Origin: a beta proteobacterium L13
GTDB lineage: Bacteria; Pseudomonadota; Gammaproteobacteria; Burkholderiales; Chromobacteriaceae
Direction: 5' to 3'
DNA length: 64,000 nt
Assembly (NCBI GenBank): GCA_000335715.1
Contig: AMYZ01000003.1
Coordinates: 186,001-250,000, forward strand
A program made the translations under genes and the position numbers. The notes beneath the pieces are model-generated. The model did not search any database, was not told where the DNA came from, and saw only the letters and a program-made list of their open reading frames with translations. Shown here in pieces: positions 1-7,942 of the stretch (its first letter is position 1; each line of letters opens with the position of its first letter).

Positions 1-2
1 CC

Positions 3-413
3 CATTGGGTACACTCCATCGAGCGGCTGAAAATCGCCGAGCGTTTGTCTGCCCAGCGCCCCGCGCATTTGCCGCCATTGAACGTGTGCGTGCAGGTGAA
101 TGTTTCGGGGGAGGACAGCAAGAGTGGCTGCGCCCCAGCCGAGGCGCCAGCGCTGCTGCGCGCTGTGGCTGCCTTGCCACAGCTACAGCTGCGCGGCTTG
201 ATGTGCATTCCGGAGCCGACGCCGGACGCCGCCACGTTGGCCGCACGTTTTGCCGTGCTGCGCCAGCTGCAGGCGCAGATGGCTGCTGAGGGCCTGGTGC
301 TGGATACGCTGTCCATGGGCATGTCGTCCGACATGACCGCAGCGGTGGCGGCTGGCAGTACCATGGTGCGGGTGGGGACGGCCATTTTCGGGGCCCGTCA
401 TTACCCGGCCTAG
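3..413 (+). CDS. yggS: YggS-family PLP-binding protein (3' part)
   Basis: This is the C-terminal part of the YggS/PROSC family, which binds pyridoxal 5'-phosphate and keeps PLP and amino-acid pools balanced in the cytosol. The frame is open from base 3 and the 5' end lies outside the window. The visible protein carries the family strings HWVHSIERLK and QVNVSGEDSKSG, and ends with MGMSSDM followed by VRVGTAIFG, the PLP-phosphate-binding end of the fold. It stops at TAG 411-413. proC and yggT follow in the usual yggS-proC-yggT order, which in related bacteria often lies next to pilT. It carries a GTTGGCCGCA copy at 236-245. Confidence 0.93.
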   Translation, partial: HWVHSIERLKIAERLSAQRPAHLPPLNVCVQVNVSGEDSKSGCAPAEAPALLRAVAALPQLQLRGLMCIPEPTPDAATLAARFAVLRQLQAQMAAEGLVLDTLSMGMSSDMTAAVAAGSTMVRVGTAIFGARHYPA

Positions 414-464
414 GCTAGACTCATGGCACAAGGCTTGATGTATACAATCTACAAAGAGAGAAGC

Positions 465-1265
465 ATGGACATTACCTTCATCGGCGGCGGCAATATGGCT
501 ACCGCCATCATTGGTGGCCTGGCAGGGGGCGCGCACCAGATTCAGGTCGTCGAGCCCGGTAGCGAAAAGCGCGCACAGCTGGCGGCAGATTTTGGTGTGA
601 CTGCCCTGCCCGCCCTGCCCGCAGCGTTTGGTCCGGAGGACATCATCGTACTGGCGGTGAAACCGCAGGTATTGCGCGAAGTGTGCCTGCAGCTGGCGCC
701 TGTACTGGGCGGCGCTTTGGTGATTTCCATTGCGGCCGGTATCGGCATTGCCGCCATGGCCGGCTGGCTGGGCAGCGAGCGCATTGTCCGCGTGATGCCC
801 AATACCCCGGCCATGGTGGCTAAGGGTGTATCCGGCTTGTACGCTGCGGCCAACGTAGCACAGGCCGACCGTGACAACGCCACCGCCATCATGGCCGCCG
901 TAGGCATCACCACCTGGCTGGCCGCCGAAAGCGGCATCGACGATATCACCAGCGTGTCGGGCAGTGGCCCGGCCTATGTGTTTTATTTCATCGAAAGTAT
1001 GATCGAAGGCGCCGTACAGGCTGGCTTTGCCGAAGACGAGGCGCGCCGGTTGGTGCTGGCTACCTTCGAAGGTGCGGTAGCGCTGGCGCGTCAAAGCCCG
1101 CTGCCGGTGGCCACATTGCGCCAGAATGTGATGAGCAAAGGCGGTACGACCGAGCGTGCCATCTTCCGTTTTGAAGCCGATGGCGTGAAAACTGCCATTG
1201 TGGCGGGCATGGAAGACTGCCGTGCCCGTTCGGTAGCACTGGGTATTGAACTTTCCAAGGACTAG
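465..1265 (+). CDS. proC: Pyrroline-5-carboxylate reductase
   Basis: This enzyme makes the last step of proline synthesis, NAD(P)H-dependent reduction of 1-pyrroline-5-carboxylate, in the cytosol. The 266-residue length is normal. The N-terminus has the Rossmann dinucleotide loop (FIGGGNM, residues 5-11). The C-terminal half has the family region VSGSGPAYVF followed by MSKGGTTE. An upstream in-frame ATG at 423 would add 14 residues, but the ATG at 465 sits behind a purine-rich AAAGAGAG and gives the standard N-terminus. It lies 51 bp after yggS and 2 bp before yggT, so the three are probably cotranscribed. Confidence 0.96.
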   Translation: MDITFIGGGNMATAIIGGLAGGAHQIQVVEPGSEKRAQLAADFGVTALPALPAAFGPEDIIVLAVKPQVLREVCLQLAPVLGGALVISIAAGIGIAAMAGWLGSERIVRVMPNTPAMVAKGVSGLYAAANVAQADRDNATAIMAAVGITTWLAAESGIDDITSVSGSGPAYVFYFIESMIEGAVQAGFAEDEARRLVLATFEGAVALARQSPLPVATLRQNVMSKGGTTERAIFRFEADGVKTAIVAGMEDCRARSVALGIELSKD

Positions 1266-1267
1266 GC

Positions 1268-1849
1268 ATGCTGCTGCAGACCCTGCAATTTTTGCTGCAA
1301 ACCATTGGCGGGCTGTTCTCGCTGGTGTTGCTGATGCGTTTTTACCTGCAACTGGCGCGGGCACCATACAAACACCCGTTGACCCAGTTCGTGATGGCCA
1401 TGACCAACTTTGCCGTCCTGCGCCTGCGCCGCCTGGTGCCGGCATGGCACGGCTACGACAGCGCCTCGCTGCTGGCTGCCTTTCTGGTGACGCTGACCGT
1501 CAGTACGCTGGTGCTGGCCACCAACCTGCTGCCGTACGACTTTGCCCACCCGCAAACCTGGCTGGGTCTGTGTCTGCTGTCTTTGCTGGAGTTGTTCCGC
1601 CAGTCGCTGAACCTGCTGGCGGGGGCGGTCATCGTACAGGCCATCCTGAGCTGGGTGAGCCCCTACAACGCCATTACGCCGATTCTGGACGCGCTGACCC
1701 GCCCTTACCTGAAGCCGTTTCGTGCGGCCAACGTCGGCGGTGTGGACTTGTCGCCGCTGATCGTCATCCTGATCATCCAGGTGATACAGATGCTGCCGCT
1801 ACGCGTGCTGGAGCAGCTATTCTTGATGCAACTCAAGATGGCCGTGTAA
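1268..1849 (+). CDS. yggT: YggT family integral membrane protein
   Basis: This 193-residue protein contains two copies of the YggT module, each with two hydrophobic helices, so about four membrane segments in all. It begins almost directly with a membrane helix (LLQTLQFLLQTIGGLF). The motif LSWVSPYNAI followed by LDALTRPYLKPFR in the second half is typical of the family. The biochemical role is not established; homologues are linked to osmotic tolerance and FtsZ or division-site organisation. It starts 2 bp after proC, so translation is probably coupled. Confidence 0.9.
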   Translation: MLLQTLQFLLQTIGGLFSLVLLMRFYLQLARAPYKHPLTQFVMAMTNFAVLRLRRLVPAWHGYDSASLLAAFLVTLTVSTLVLATNLLPYDFAHPQTWLGLCLLSLLELFRQSLNLLAGAVIVQAILSWVSPYNAITPILDALTRPYLKPFRAANVGGVDLSPLIVILIIQVIQMLPLRVLEQLFLMQLKMAV

Positions 1850-1915
1850 AAGAGCCAGTATTAACTACCCTGCTTGCCGCCTCGAATGCGGCTTCAACCC
1901 TGTGGAGATGCTTCA

Positions 1916-2221
1916 ATGAAAAAAATGCTGTTTGCCGCGCTGGCCATCAGCGCCTTCGCTGCCCCGGCTTTTGCCAACCTGCAGCTGGCACAAAAGAACA
2001 ACTGCACCGCCTGTCATGCCGTTGACAAGAAGGTAGTTGGCCCGGCTTACAAAGACGTTGCCAAGAAATACGCTGGCGACAAAGGTGCCGAAGCCAAACT
2101 GGTTGCCAAAGTAAAAGCCGGTGGTGCCGGTGTATGGGGCCCGGTGCCAATGCCGCCGAACCCGCAAGTGAGCGATGCCGACGTGAAAACCCTGGTGAAA
2201 TGGGTGCTGTCGCAGAAGTAA
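1916..2221 (+). CDS. Class I cytochrome c, periplasmic
   Basis: This is a small secreted monohaem cytochrome c of 101 residues that shuttles electrons in the periplasm. A Sec signal peptide of about 20 residues (MKKMLFAALAISAF, cut after AFA) precedes the haem-binding CTACH (Cys30, Cys33, His34). Met79 in VPMPPNPQVSD is the likely sixth haem ligand, as in cytochromes c551/c552. An upstream ATG at 1874 in frame would bury the signal peptide and was rejected. A strong terminator follows the stop. The redox partner is not clear from the neighbourhood. Confidence 0.92.
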   Translation: MKKMLFAALAISAFAAPAFANLQLAQKNNCTACHAVDKKVVGPAYKDVAKKYAGDKGAEAKLVAKVKAGGAGVWGPVPMPPNPQVSDADVKTLVKWVLSQK

Positions 2222-2240
2222 TGTGCCAGATGCCACACAG

Positions 2241-2266
2241 GCGGCCTGCGGGCCGCTTTTTTGTTT
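2241..2266 (+). terminator. Rho-independent terminator after the cytochrome c gene
   Basis: A GCGGCC / GGCCGC stem with a TGCG loop is followed by a run of T (2257-2262 and beyond). It lies 19 bp past the stop codon. Confidence 0.85.
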
Positions 2267-2302
2267 TTTCATCGAATTCCACAGTCATTGCGGCGTTGCA
2301 GC

Positions 2303-2331
2303 TTGTTATCTGTGTCGGCGGGCGCTATATA
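2303..2331 (+). promoter_or_regulatory. Putative sigma-70 promoter for dksA
   Basis: A TTGTTA box (2303-2308) and a TATATA box (2326-2331) are separated by exactly 17 bp. They lie about 105 bp upstream of the dksA start, in an otherwise empty 215-bp gap. This is sequence match only. Confidence 0.4.
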
Positions 2332-2436
2332 CAAACATAAATCTCGCTTTGTGCCGCTGTGGCAGTTGCACTTTCCGTATGCCGTCGGTAATCTCTCACG
2401 CCTGTCTGCCACACTACCTTGCTGGAACACATCATC

Positions 2437-2847
2437 ATGGCCAAGCTGACTGAACAAGACATCATCAACTGGTCCGGCGACGACTACATGAACGCCGACC
2501 ACCTTGAGTTCTTCAAGGAGCGCTTGTTGCAGATGCAGCAGGAGCTGCTGAGCAACGCCACTGCCACCGCCAGCCACCTGCAAGAGCAGGAGGCCACACC
2601 GGACCCGGCTGACCGCGCCACACTGGAAGAAGAGTACGCCCTGGAGCTGCGTACCCGTGACCGTGAGCGCAAACTGCTGCAAAAAATCCAGTCCACCCTG
2701 CGTCTGATCGAAGACGGTAGCTACGGCTACTGCGAAGACACGGGTGAACCCATTGGCCTGAAACGCCTGCTGGCCCGCCCTACCGCTTCGCTGTCCGTGG
2801 AAGCCCAGGAGCGCCGCGAGCGTATGAAGCGCCAGTACGCCGACTGA
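2437..2847 (+). CDS. dksA: RNA polymerase-binding transcription factor DksA
   Basis: DksA enters the RNA polymerase secondary channel and, with ppGpp, tunes rRNA and amino-acid promoters. The 136-residue protein has a coiled-coil tip with the DPADRA motif (Asp56, Asp59, Ala61), the equivalent of the E. coli acidic tip, and a C-terminal globular domain. The zinc finger is reduced: only Cys99 of the four classical cysteines remains (CEDTGEP, then SLSVEAQE). This form is seen in many alpha- and betaproteobacterial DksA proteins. The ATG at 2437 (MAKLTEQD) was preferred over an in-frame start 18 bp upstream. Confidence 0.95.
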   Translation: MAKLTEQDIINWSGDDYMNADHLEFFKERLLQMQQELLSNATATASHLQEQEATPDPADRATLEEEYALELRTRDRERKLLQKIQSTLRLIEDGSYGYCEDTGEPIGLKRLLARPTASLSVEAQERRERMKRQYAD

Positions 2848-2872
2848 TCCTGGCCGGCTTGCTACACCACAA

Positions 2873-2900
2873 GGCACCCTGCGGGGTGCCTTTTGTTTTT
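2873..2900 (+). terminator. Rho-independent terminator after dksA
   Basis: A GGCACCC / GGGTGCC stem with a TGCG loop is followed by TTTTGTTTTT. Confidence 0.88.
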
Positions 2901-2979
2901 GCACACAAAGCTTGGCAGGCGGGGTGAGTCAGGTTAATGTTGCTGTGCAAACAAACAGATAAAGTGCAAGGACAAAGCA

Positions 2980-4053
2980 ATGCATCGCCAGACCGACGAC
3001 GTCAGAATCCGCGGCATCAAGGAACTGCTTCCCCCGATCGCCCACCTGTACGAGCTGCCGATCAACGAATCGGCCGCCGAGCTCATTTACCATACCCGCC
3101 GTGACATCGCGCGCCTGTTGCGCTCGGAAGACGACCGCCTGCTGGTGGTGATTGGCCCCTGTTCCATTCACGACCCGGAAGCCGCCGAAGAGTACGCCCG
3201 CCGCCTGCTGCCGCTACGCGAAAAATACGCTGGCGAGCTGCTGGTGGTGATGCGCGTGTATTTCGAAAAGCCGCGCACCACCGTGGGCTGGAAGGGTCTG
3301 ATCAACGACCCGCACCTGAACGAAACCTTCGACATCAACACCGGCCTGCGCATGGGCCGCCGCCTGCTGCTGAACCTCAACAGCATGGGCATGCCGGCTG
3401 CGACCGAATTCCTGGACATGATCACGCCGCAGTACCTGGCCGACCTGATCAGCTGGGGGGCGATCGGCGCGCGGACTACCGAGTCGCAAGTGCACCGCGA
3501 GCTGGCCTCCGGCCTGTCTTGCCCGGTAGGCTTCAAGAACGGTACCGACGGCAACCTGAAGATCGCCGTGGACGCCATCCGCTCTGCCAGCGTGTCGCAC
3601 CATTTCCTGTCGGTGACCAAAACCGGCCATTCCGCCATCGTGGAAACCGGCGGCAACCCGGACTGCCACGTGATCCTGCGTGGTGGCAAAGAGCCGAACT
3701 ACGAAGCGCGCTTTGTGCAAGCTGCAGCCGCCGAGCTGGCTGCCGTGGGCTTGTCGCAAAAACTGATGGTGGACTTCAGCCATGCCAACAGCCGCAAGGA
3801 CTACCGCCGCCAGATGGAAGTGTGCGACGACGTGGCGCAGCAAATGGCCGCCGGCGACACCCACATCTTTGGCGTGATGGTGGAAAGCCACCTGGTAGAA
3901 GGCCGTCAGGACCTGAAACCGGGCTGCGAGCTGACCTACGGCCAGAGCATTACCGACGCCTGCATCAGCTGGAACGACACGGAAAAGCTGCTGGAAACGC
4001 TGGCCAATGCCGTGAGCGCCCGCCGCCTGAAACAGGGCAGCGCCGGCAAGTAA
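2980..4053 (+). CDS. aroG: 3-deoxy-7-phosphoheptulonate synthase, class I
   Basis: This enzyme condenses phosphoenolpyruvate and erythrose 4-phosphate to DAHP, the entry step of aromatic amino-acid synthesis. At 357 residues it matches the AroG/AroF/AroH type. Visible motifs include VIGPCSIHDP, the PEP-binding region YFEKPRTTVGWKGL, and GARTTESQ with GFKNGTDG. It resembles the Phe-sensitive AroG most, but the feedback type cannot be fixed by eye. The start follows AAGGACAAAGC. It is monocistronic, bounded by terminators on both sides. Its substrate E4P is produced by tkt, encoded further along. Confidence 0.95.
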   Translation: MHRQTDDVRIRGIKELLPPIAHLYELPINESAAELIYHTRRDIARLLRSEDDRLLVVIGPCSIHDPEAAEEYARRLLPLREKYAGELLVVMRVYFEKPRTTVGWKGLINDPHLNETFDINTGLRMGRRLLLNLNSMGMPAATEFLDMITPQYLADLISWGAIGARTTESQVHRELASGLSCPVGFKNGTDGNLKIAVDAIRSASVSHHFLSVTKTGHSAIVETGGNPDCHVILRGGKEPNYEARFVQAAAAELAAVGLSQKLMVDFSHANSRKDYRRQMEVCDDVAQQMAAGDTHIFGVMVESHLVEGRQDLKPGCELTYGQSITDACISWNDTEKLLETLANAVSARRLKQGSAGK

Positions 4054-4070
4054 GCTTCGCGCCAAGCAAA

Positions 4071-4096
4071 ACCCCCGCTGCGTAGCGGGGGTTTTT
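4071..4096 (+). terminator. Bidirectional terminator after aroG
   Basis: An ACCCCCGCT / AGCGGGGGT stem with a GCGT loop is followed by TTTT on the + strand. It is preceded by AAAA, so it could also stop the convergent gene from the - strand. Confidence 0.9.
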
Positions 4097-4103
4097 GTTT
4101 GCT

Positions 4104-4123
4104 TGCGGCCAACGTTGGCCGCA
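4104..4123. repeat. Perfect 20-bp palindrome of two head-to-head uptake-like motifs
   Basis: TGCGGCCAAC (4104-4113) abuts GTTGGCCGCA (4114-4123), giving a perfect inverted repeat with no spacer. It lies between the aroG terminator and the stop codon of the convergent AIM24-like gene at 4138. Paired uptake sequences at convergent gene ends are known from Neisseria; that this one has the same role is inference. Confidence 0.9.
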
Positions 4124-4137
4124 TGGCCGTGGATGGC

Positions 4138-4932
4138 TTAGTCCTTGCCGTCCAGGATATTGCCGATGCTGCCCAGAATGGAGCCCTGCTCGCTGCTGCT
4201 GCCACCGGCACGCGGGCTGGCAGCCACGATGCGGTCGGCCAGGCGCGACAGCGGCAGCGACTGCAGCCATACCTTGCCAGGGCCGGTCAGGCGGGCAAAG
4301 AACACGCCCTCGCCACCAAACAGCGCGCTCTTGAGTTTGCCCACGTACTCGATATCAAAGTCTACCGTGGGCTGATACGCCACCACGCAACCGGTATCCA
4401 CGCGCAGGACTTCACCCGCGTGCAGCTGGCGGCAGGTCAGCGTGCCACCCGCGTGCAGGAACACGTAGCCGTCGCCTTCCAGCTTTTGCATGATGAAGCC
4501 TTCGCCACCAAACAGGCCGGTACCGATTTTCTTTTGCAGCGCCAGCCCCAGGCTCACGCCCTTGGCACCCGCCAGAAAGCTGTCTTTCTGCGCGTACAGC
4601 AGGCCGCCCAGCTCCAGCAGGTGTACCGGCACGATCTTGCCCGGGTAACTGGCGGCAAAGGCGACCTTGCGTTTTACCTGGCTCTGGTTGTAGTACACGG
4701 TGGTAAACAGCGACTCGCCAGTCACCAGGCGCTTGCCTGCCCCCAGCAGCTTGCCGAACAGCCCGCCCTGGTTGGCCGAGCCGTCGCCGAAGACGGTATC
4801 CATGGTGATGCCGTCTTCCATGTAGTACAGCGCGCCAGCTTCGCCCACGGCCGCCTCGCCCGGGTCCAGCTCCACTTCTACGTACTGCATGTCGTCGCCA
4901 AATACTTCGTAATCGATTACGTCCATTGCCAT
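4138..4932 (-). CDS. TIGR00266/AIM24 family protein
   Basis: This 264-residue cytosolic protein belongs to the widespread AIM24/TIGR00266 family (beta-rich, with a tryptophan-RNA-binding attenuator-like fold). Its bacterial function is not known. It is glycine rich, with repeated motifs such as GLFGGEGFIMQKLEGDG and FGGEGVFFARLTGPG. The C-terminal 25 residues are low complexity (SPRAGGSSSEQG). The ATG at 4932 is preceded by AAGGAG at good spacing; a second ATG two codons later is possible. The stop is TAG-proximal to the palindrome at 4104-4123. Confidence 0.85.
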   Translation of the reverse strand: MAMDVIDYEVFGDDMQYVEVELDPGEAAVGEAGALYYMEDGITMDTVFGDGSANQGGLFGKLLGAGKRLVTGESLFTTVYYNQSQVKRKVAFAASYPGKIVPVHLLELGGLLYAQKDSFLAGAKGVSLGLALQKKIGTGLFGGEGFIMQKLEGDGYVFLHAGGTLTCRQLHAGEVLRVDTGCVVAYQPTVDFDIEYVGKLKSALFGGEGVFFARLTGPGKVWLQSLPLSRLADRIVAASPRAGGSSSEQGSILGSIGNILDGKD

Positions 4933-4988
4933 CGTGTTGCTCCTTGGGTTGGGTGTGGGTCAATACCAGCGCGGGTACTCAGACCATG

Positions 4989-5147
4989 CTAGCGTGGTTT
5001 AGTGTCCTGCGTTTGCCCGGCACCGCTGTCTTTGGGCGGGCGCAGCAGCATGATCCACAGATGCAGCACGATGCCGGCCAGTGGCACCAGGCCCAGAATG
5101 ATGACAAACACCCACTCCAGCGGGGTGAACAGCTCGCTTAGCGCCAT
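4989..5147 (-). CDS. Small single-pass membrane protein, 52 residues
   Basis: This is a short frame that simple length cut-offs would miss. It starts at ATG 5147 behind GGAGAAATGT and ends at TAG. The product begins MALSELFTPLEW, then has one strongly hydrophobic helix (VFVIILGLVPLAGIVLHLWIM, residues 13-33), then a polar tail LLRPPKDSGAGQ. The clear Shine-Dalgarno, the coherent membrane helix and the position in a tidy gap between two - strand genes support it. It lies 56 bp upstream of the AIM24-like gene and could be cotranscribed. No function can be assigned. Confidence 0.65.
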   Translation of the reverse strand: MALSELFTPLEWVFVIILGLVPLAGIVLHLWIMLLRPPKDSGAGQTQDTKPR

Positions 5148-5167
5148 ACATTTCTCCACGCTCGCTT

Positions 5168-5196
5168 AATAAAAAAGGGCTGCCCGCAGACAGCCC
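5168..5196 (-). terminator. Rho-independent terminator after fba
   Basis: Read on the - strand, a GGGCTG / CAGCCC stem (5177-5196) is followed by TTTTTT. It lies 38 bp past the fba stop. Confidence 0.85.
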
Positions 5197-5233
5197 CTTA
5201 CCATAGGCGGCCAAGCCTGGCCGCCGCGGTGCA

Positions 5234-6298
5234 TTACTTCACGATCTGGGCCAGCTGGCCTTTCATGTACAGGTTGGCCATGGCGTCCAGGCTCACCGGC
5301 TTGATCTTGCTGGCCATGCCGGCCGCGCCAAAGGCTTCGTAGCGGGCGATCACGATGTCACGCATGGCCACGGTGCTGGCGGCCAGGTATTTGCGCGGGT
5401 CGAACTCTTTCGGGTTCTGCGCCATAAAGCGGCGGATGGCACCGGTAGACGCCAGACGCAGGTCGGTGTCGATGTTCACCTTACGCACGCCGTGCTTGAT
5501 GCCTTCCACGATTTCTTCTACCGGCACGCCGTAGGTCTCGCCCAGGTCGCCGCCGAATTCGTTGATGATGGCCAGCCACTCTTGCGGCACGCTGGACGAA
5601 CCGTGCATCACCAGGTGGGTGTTAGGGATGCGGGCGTGGATTTCCTTGATGCGGTCGATACGCAGCACATCGCCGGTAGGCTTCTTGGTGAATTTGTAGG
5701 CGCCGTGGCTGGTACCGATGGCGATGGCCAGCGCGTCCACGCCGGTGTCTTTCACGAACTGGGCGGCTTCTTCCGGGTCGGTCAGCAGCTGGCTGTGGTC
5801 CAGCACGCCTTCGGCGCCTACGCCGTCTTCTTCGCCGGCCATGCCGGTTTCCAGGCTACCCAGGCAGCCGATCTCGCCCTCTACCGATACGCCGCAGGCG
5901 TGGGCAAAGTTCACCACGGTGCGGGTGACGTCTACGTTGTAGGCGTAGTCGGCCGGGGTCTTGCCGTCGGACTTCAGCGAGCCGTCCATCATTACCGAGC
6001 TGAAGCCCAGCTGGATGGAGCGCTGGCACACGTCCGGGCTGGTGCCATGGTCCTGGTGCATCACCACCGGGATATGCGGAAACTCTTCCACGGCGGCCAG
6101 GATCAGGTGGCGCAGGAACGGCGCGCCAGCGTATTTGCGGGCACCGGCCGACGCTTGCACGATCACCGGGGCGTTGACCTTGTCGGCGGCTTCCATGATG
6201 GCGCGCATCTGTTCCAGGTTGTTCACGTTGAAGGCCGGCAGGCCGTAGCTGAATTCTGCTGCGTGGTCCAGCAGTTGACGCATCGAAACGAGTGCCAT
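5234..6298 (-). CDS. fba: Fructose-bisphosphate aldolase, class II
   Basis: This zinc enzyme interconverts fructose 1,6-bisphosphate with dihydroxyacetone phosphate and glyceraldehyde 3-phosphate. The 354-residue length and the strings [24 protein letters not shown] (zinc-binding His region), [10 protein letters not shown] and [13 protein letters not shown] match the Calvin-cycle subtype common in betaproteobacteria. The start at 6298 is preceded by GGAGACTTTTAC. It is part of the tkt-gap-pgk-fba neighbourhood but is separated from pgk by a LysE gene and two AT-rich genes. Confidence 0.96.
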   Translation of the reverse strand: MALVSMRQLLDHAAEFSYGLPAFNVNNLEQMRAIMEAADKVNAPVIVQASAGARKYAGAPFLRHLILAAVEEFPHIPVVMHQDHGTSPDVCQRSIQLGFSSVMMDGSLKSDGKTPADYAYNVDVTRTVVNFAHACGVSVEGEIGCLGSLETGMAGEEDGVGAEGVLDHSQLLTDPEEAAQFVKDTGVDALAIAIGTSHGAYKFTKKPTGDVLRIDRIKEIHARIPNTHLVMHGSSSVPQEWLAIINEFGGDLGETYGVPVEEIVEGIKHGVRKVNIDTDLRLASTGAIRRFMAQNPKEFDPRKYLAASTVAMRDIVIARYEAFGAAGMASKIKPVSLDAMANLYMKGQLAQIVK

Positions 6299-6351
6299 GT
6301 AAAAGTCTCCAGTATTGTGGTGCAGCCAGCTTGTGGCAGGCTGCGGAAAAG

Positions 6352-6361
6352 GTTGGCCGCA
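6352..6361 (+). repeat. Intergenic uptake-like motif
   Basis: A copy of GTTGGCCGCA lies in the longer context AAAAGGTTGGCCGCAGG, between the fba start and the LysE gene stop. It is a good match to the extended consensus. Confidence 0.8.
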
Positions 6362-6379
6362 GGGGCCGTATCGCGCTGT

Positions 6380-7012
6380 TTACGCGCGGCTTACCGTGCT
6401 GAGGGCGACACCGGCCGCCATGAAGGAGCCGCCGGCAAAGCGGTTCATCAGGCGCAGGCGGCGCGGGCTGGTCAGCCAGTGTTTCAGGCGCGCGCCGCCA
6501 AAGGCGTAAACCAGCTGCCAGCTCACTTCGATCACGAAAAACGTGGCAGCCAGCACCACCAGCTGTGGCAGCTGCGGCACGTCGGCGCGCATGAACTGTG
6601 GAAACAGCGCGGTAAAAAACACAAAAGCTTTCGGGTTGCTCATGGCCACCAGAAAGCCGGTACGAAAACGTTGGCCGCGGCTGCTCTCTCCTGCCGCCAC
6701 GGCGTCGTTGGTTTCTGCCTGCTCTGCCACCGGGGCACGCCAGGCCTGGTAGCCCAGCCACACCAGATACGCCGCACCGGCGTACTTGACGATGGAGAAC
6801 AGCAGTTCGGAGGTGGCCAGTACGGCACCCAGCCCGGCCACGGAGCCGGCCATGATCAGCGCCAGCGCCACCAGCAGCCCCGCCAGCGTGGGCAGCGCAC
6901 CGCCCAGGCCGTAACGAATGCCGTGGCTCATCGCCAGCAGCATATTGGGGCCGGGTGTGGCCGACACGAAAAACACCGTTACCACGAACAACAGCCAGGT
7001 TTGCATTGCCAT
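6380..7012 (-). CDS. LysE/RhtB family amino-acid exporter
   Basis: This is a 210-residue inner-membrane protein with about six hydrophobic segments. The LysE/RhtB signature is near the N-terminus (VFFVSATPGPNMLLAMSHGIR), followed by YLVWLGYQAW and AMSNPKAFVFFTALFPQF. Family members export amino acids such as lysine, homoserine or threonine; the substrate here is unknown. ATG 7012 was chosen because GGAGGAG lies 7 bp upstream; an upstream in-frame ATG at 7033 lacks this. A second LysE-type gene lies at 34704-35336. Confidence 0.9.
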   Translation of the reverse strand: MAMQTWLLFVVTVFFVSATPGPNMLLAMSHGIRYGLGGALPTLAGLLVALALIMAGSVAGLGAVLATSELLFSIVKYAGAAYLVWLGYQAWRAPVAEQAETNDAVAAGESSRGQRFRTGFLVAMSNPKAFVFFTALFPQFMRADVPQLPQLVVLAATFFVIEVSWQLVYAFGGARLKHWLTSPRRLRLMNRFAGGSFMAAGVALSTVSRA

Positions 7013-7061
7013 GTGGGGGCTCCTCCAAGTCACGCTATTGTACTGGCCGCCCTGAATAAAT

Positions 7062-7094
7062 AACAGCCGCCTGCAGTGGCCTGCGGGCGGCTGT
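7062..7094 (-). terminator. Terminator after the AT-rich gene pair
   Basis: A stem of ACAGCCGCC / GGCGGCTGT lies 20 bp past the stop at 7114. On the - strand it is followed by TATTTATT. Confidence 0.65.
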
Positions 7095-7113
7095 TTGGTC
7101 TGGATTCATGGGC

Positions 7114-7929
7114 TTACATAATCAGCACGCCTTGCCCCAGTAGTTTGATTTGCACCTTGCGCACAAAACTCGCCCGGTTGTTGCTGGCGTCCATGGCGGA
7201 GAAGGTGAGCTGGTACTCGACTAGTGGTATCCGTTGCAAGGTGATGACATCGCCGTCGCGTACTAGTGTCGGGCTAGCCTGTACTACCTGGCCAGGCAAC
7301 ACGCGGCGGGTCATGGTGATGCGCTCCAGCTGAACTTGCGGGTTGGGGTCCAGGTTGTCCTTCACTTCGATGCGCACGCGTAGTGTGGCGCGGTCACGCC
7401 AGCGCAGCTGGGGGTCGTTGTCGGACAGGTAGATGTGCAAGCTGGGTGGTGTCTTGTCTACGACATTGACGGCTACCTTGTTGCCGTTGACCCAAGCGTA
7501 GCCGCGACTGAAGTACGGTTTGGCTTGCGGGGCAGTAAAGCTGAAGGTGGCTTGCTGGCCGGGTTGTAGGCAATCGCGACTATCCTTGTCCATATCGACA
7601 TACCATCTGATGCCGTAAAGGTTAGATTCTTCAAGTCGTGGAGCCTCAAATATCCAGTTTAATGGTGCATTACCTTTAATTAATGTGTTCTCAATTGGCC
7701 ATGGCCCACTTGTAGGGCGTCCGGGGTTAAGAAAAGTCGATTCATCAAGGTCGTTATCTAGAGAGAAGGTACATATTGGAGTGCCATTGTTGTTTTTGAT
7801 ATTAATATCGTAGTTCGCAATTTTCTTGCCGCTAATGAACTTGTGGCCAGCACTTTGTGTCAGGGTGTAGTTTTCTGAGGAGAAGGCAATTGATGAAAGC
7901 AAAGCAAAGAGGAGCGTAAGTTTTTTCAT
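7114..7929 (-). CDS. Secreted protein of unknown function with a C-terminal Ig-like region
   Basis: This is a 271-residue protein that I do not recognise as a whole. It has a Sec signal peptide (MKKLTLLFALLSSIAFSS). Residues about 20-130 are unassigned. The C-terminal half starts VVDKTPPSLHIYL and continues RVRIEVKDNLDPNPQV, which looks like a bacterial Ig/HYR-like beta domain. Its first half is clearly richer in A and T than neighbouring genes and uses codons such as AAT, ATT and TTA that are rare around it, suggesting transfer. It is the second gene of a pair, 13 bp after the M15-like peptidase gene. Confidence 0.75.
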   Translation of the reverse strand: MKKLTLLFALLSSIAFSSENYTLTQSAGHKFISGKKIANYDINIKNNNGTPICTFSLDNDLDESTFLNPGRPTSGPWPIENTLIKGNAPLNWIFEAPRLEESNLYGIRWYVDMDKDSRDCLQPGQQATFSFTAPQAKPYFSRGYAWVNGNKVAVNVVDKTPPSLHIYLSDNDPQLRWRDRATLRVRIEVKDNLDPNPQVQLERITMTRRVLPGQVVQASPTLVRDGDVITLQRIPLVEYQLTFSAMDASNNRASFVRKVQIKLLGQGVLIM

Positions 7930-7942
7930 GTCAACCTCGAAT

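Noticed and set aside
5492-7063. A 523-codon + strand frame opposite fba and the LysE gene
   Set aside because: It spans two certain genes on the other strand and has no recognisable domain or RBS.
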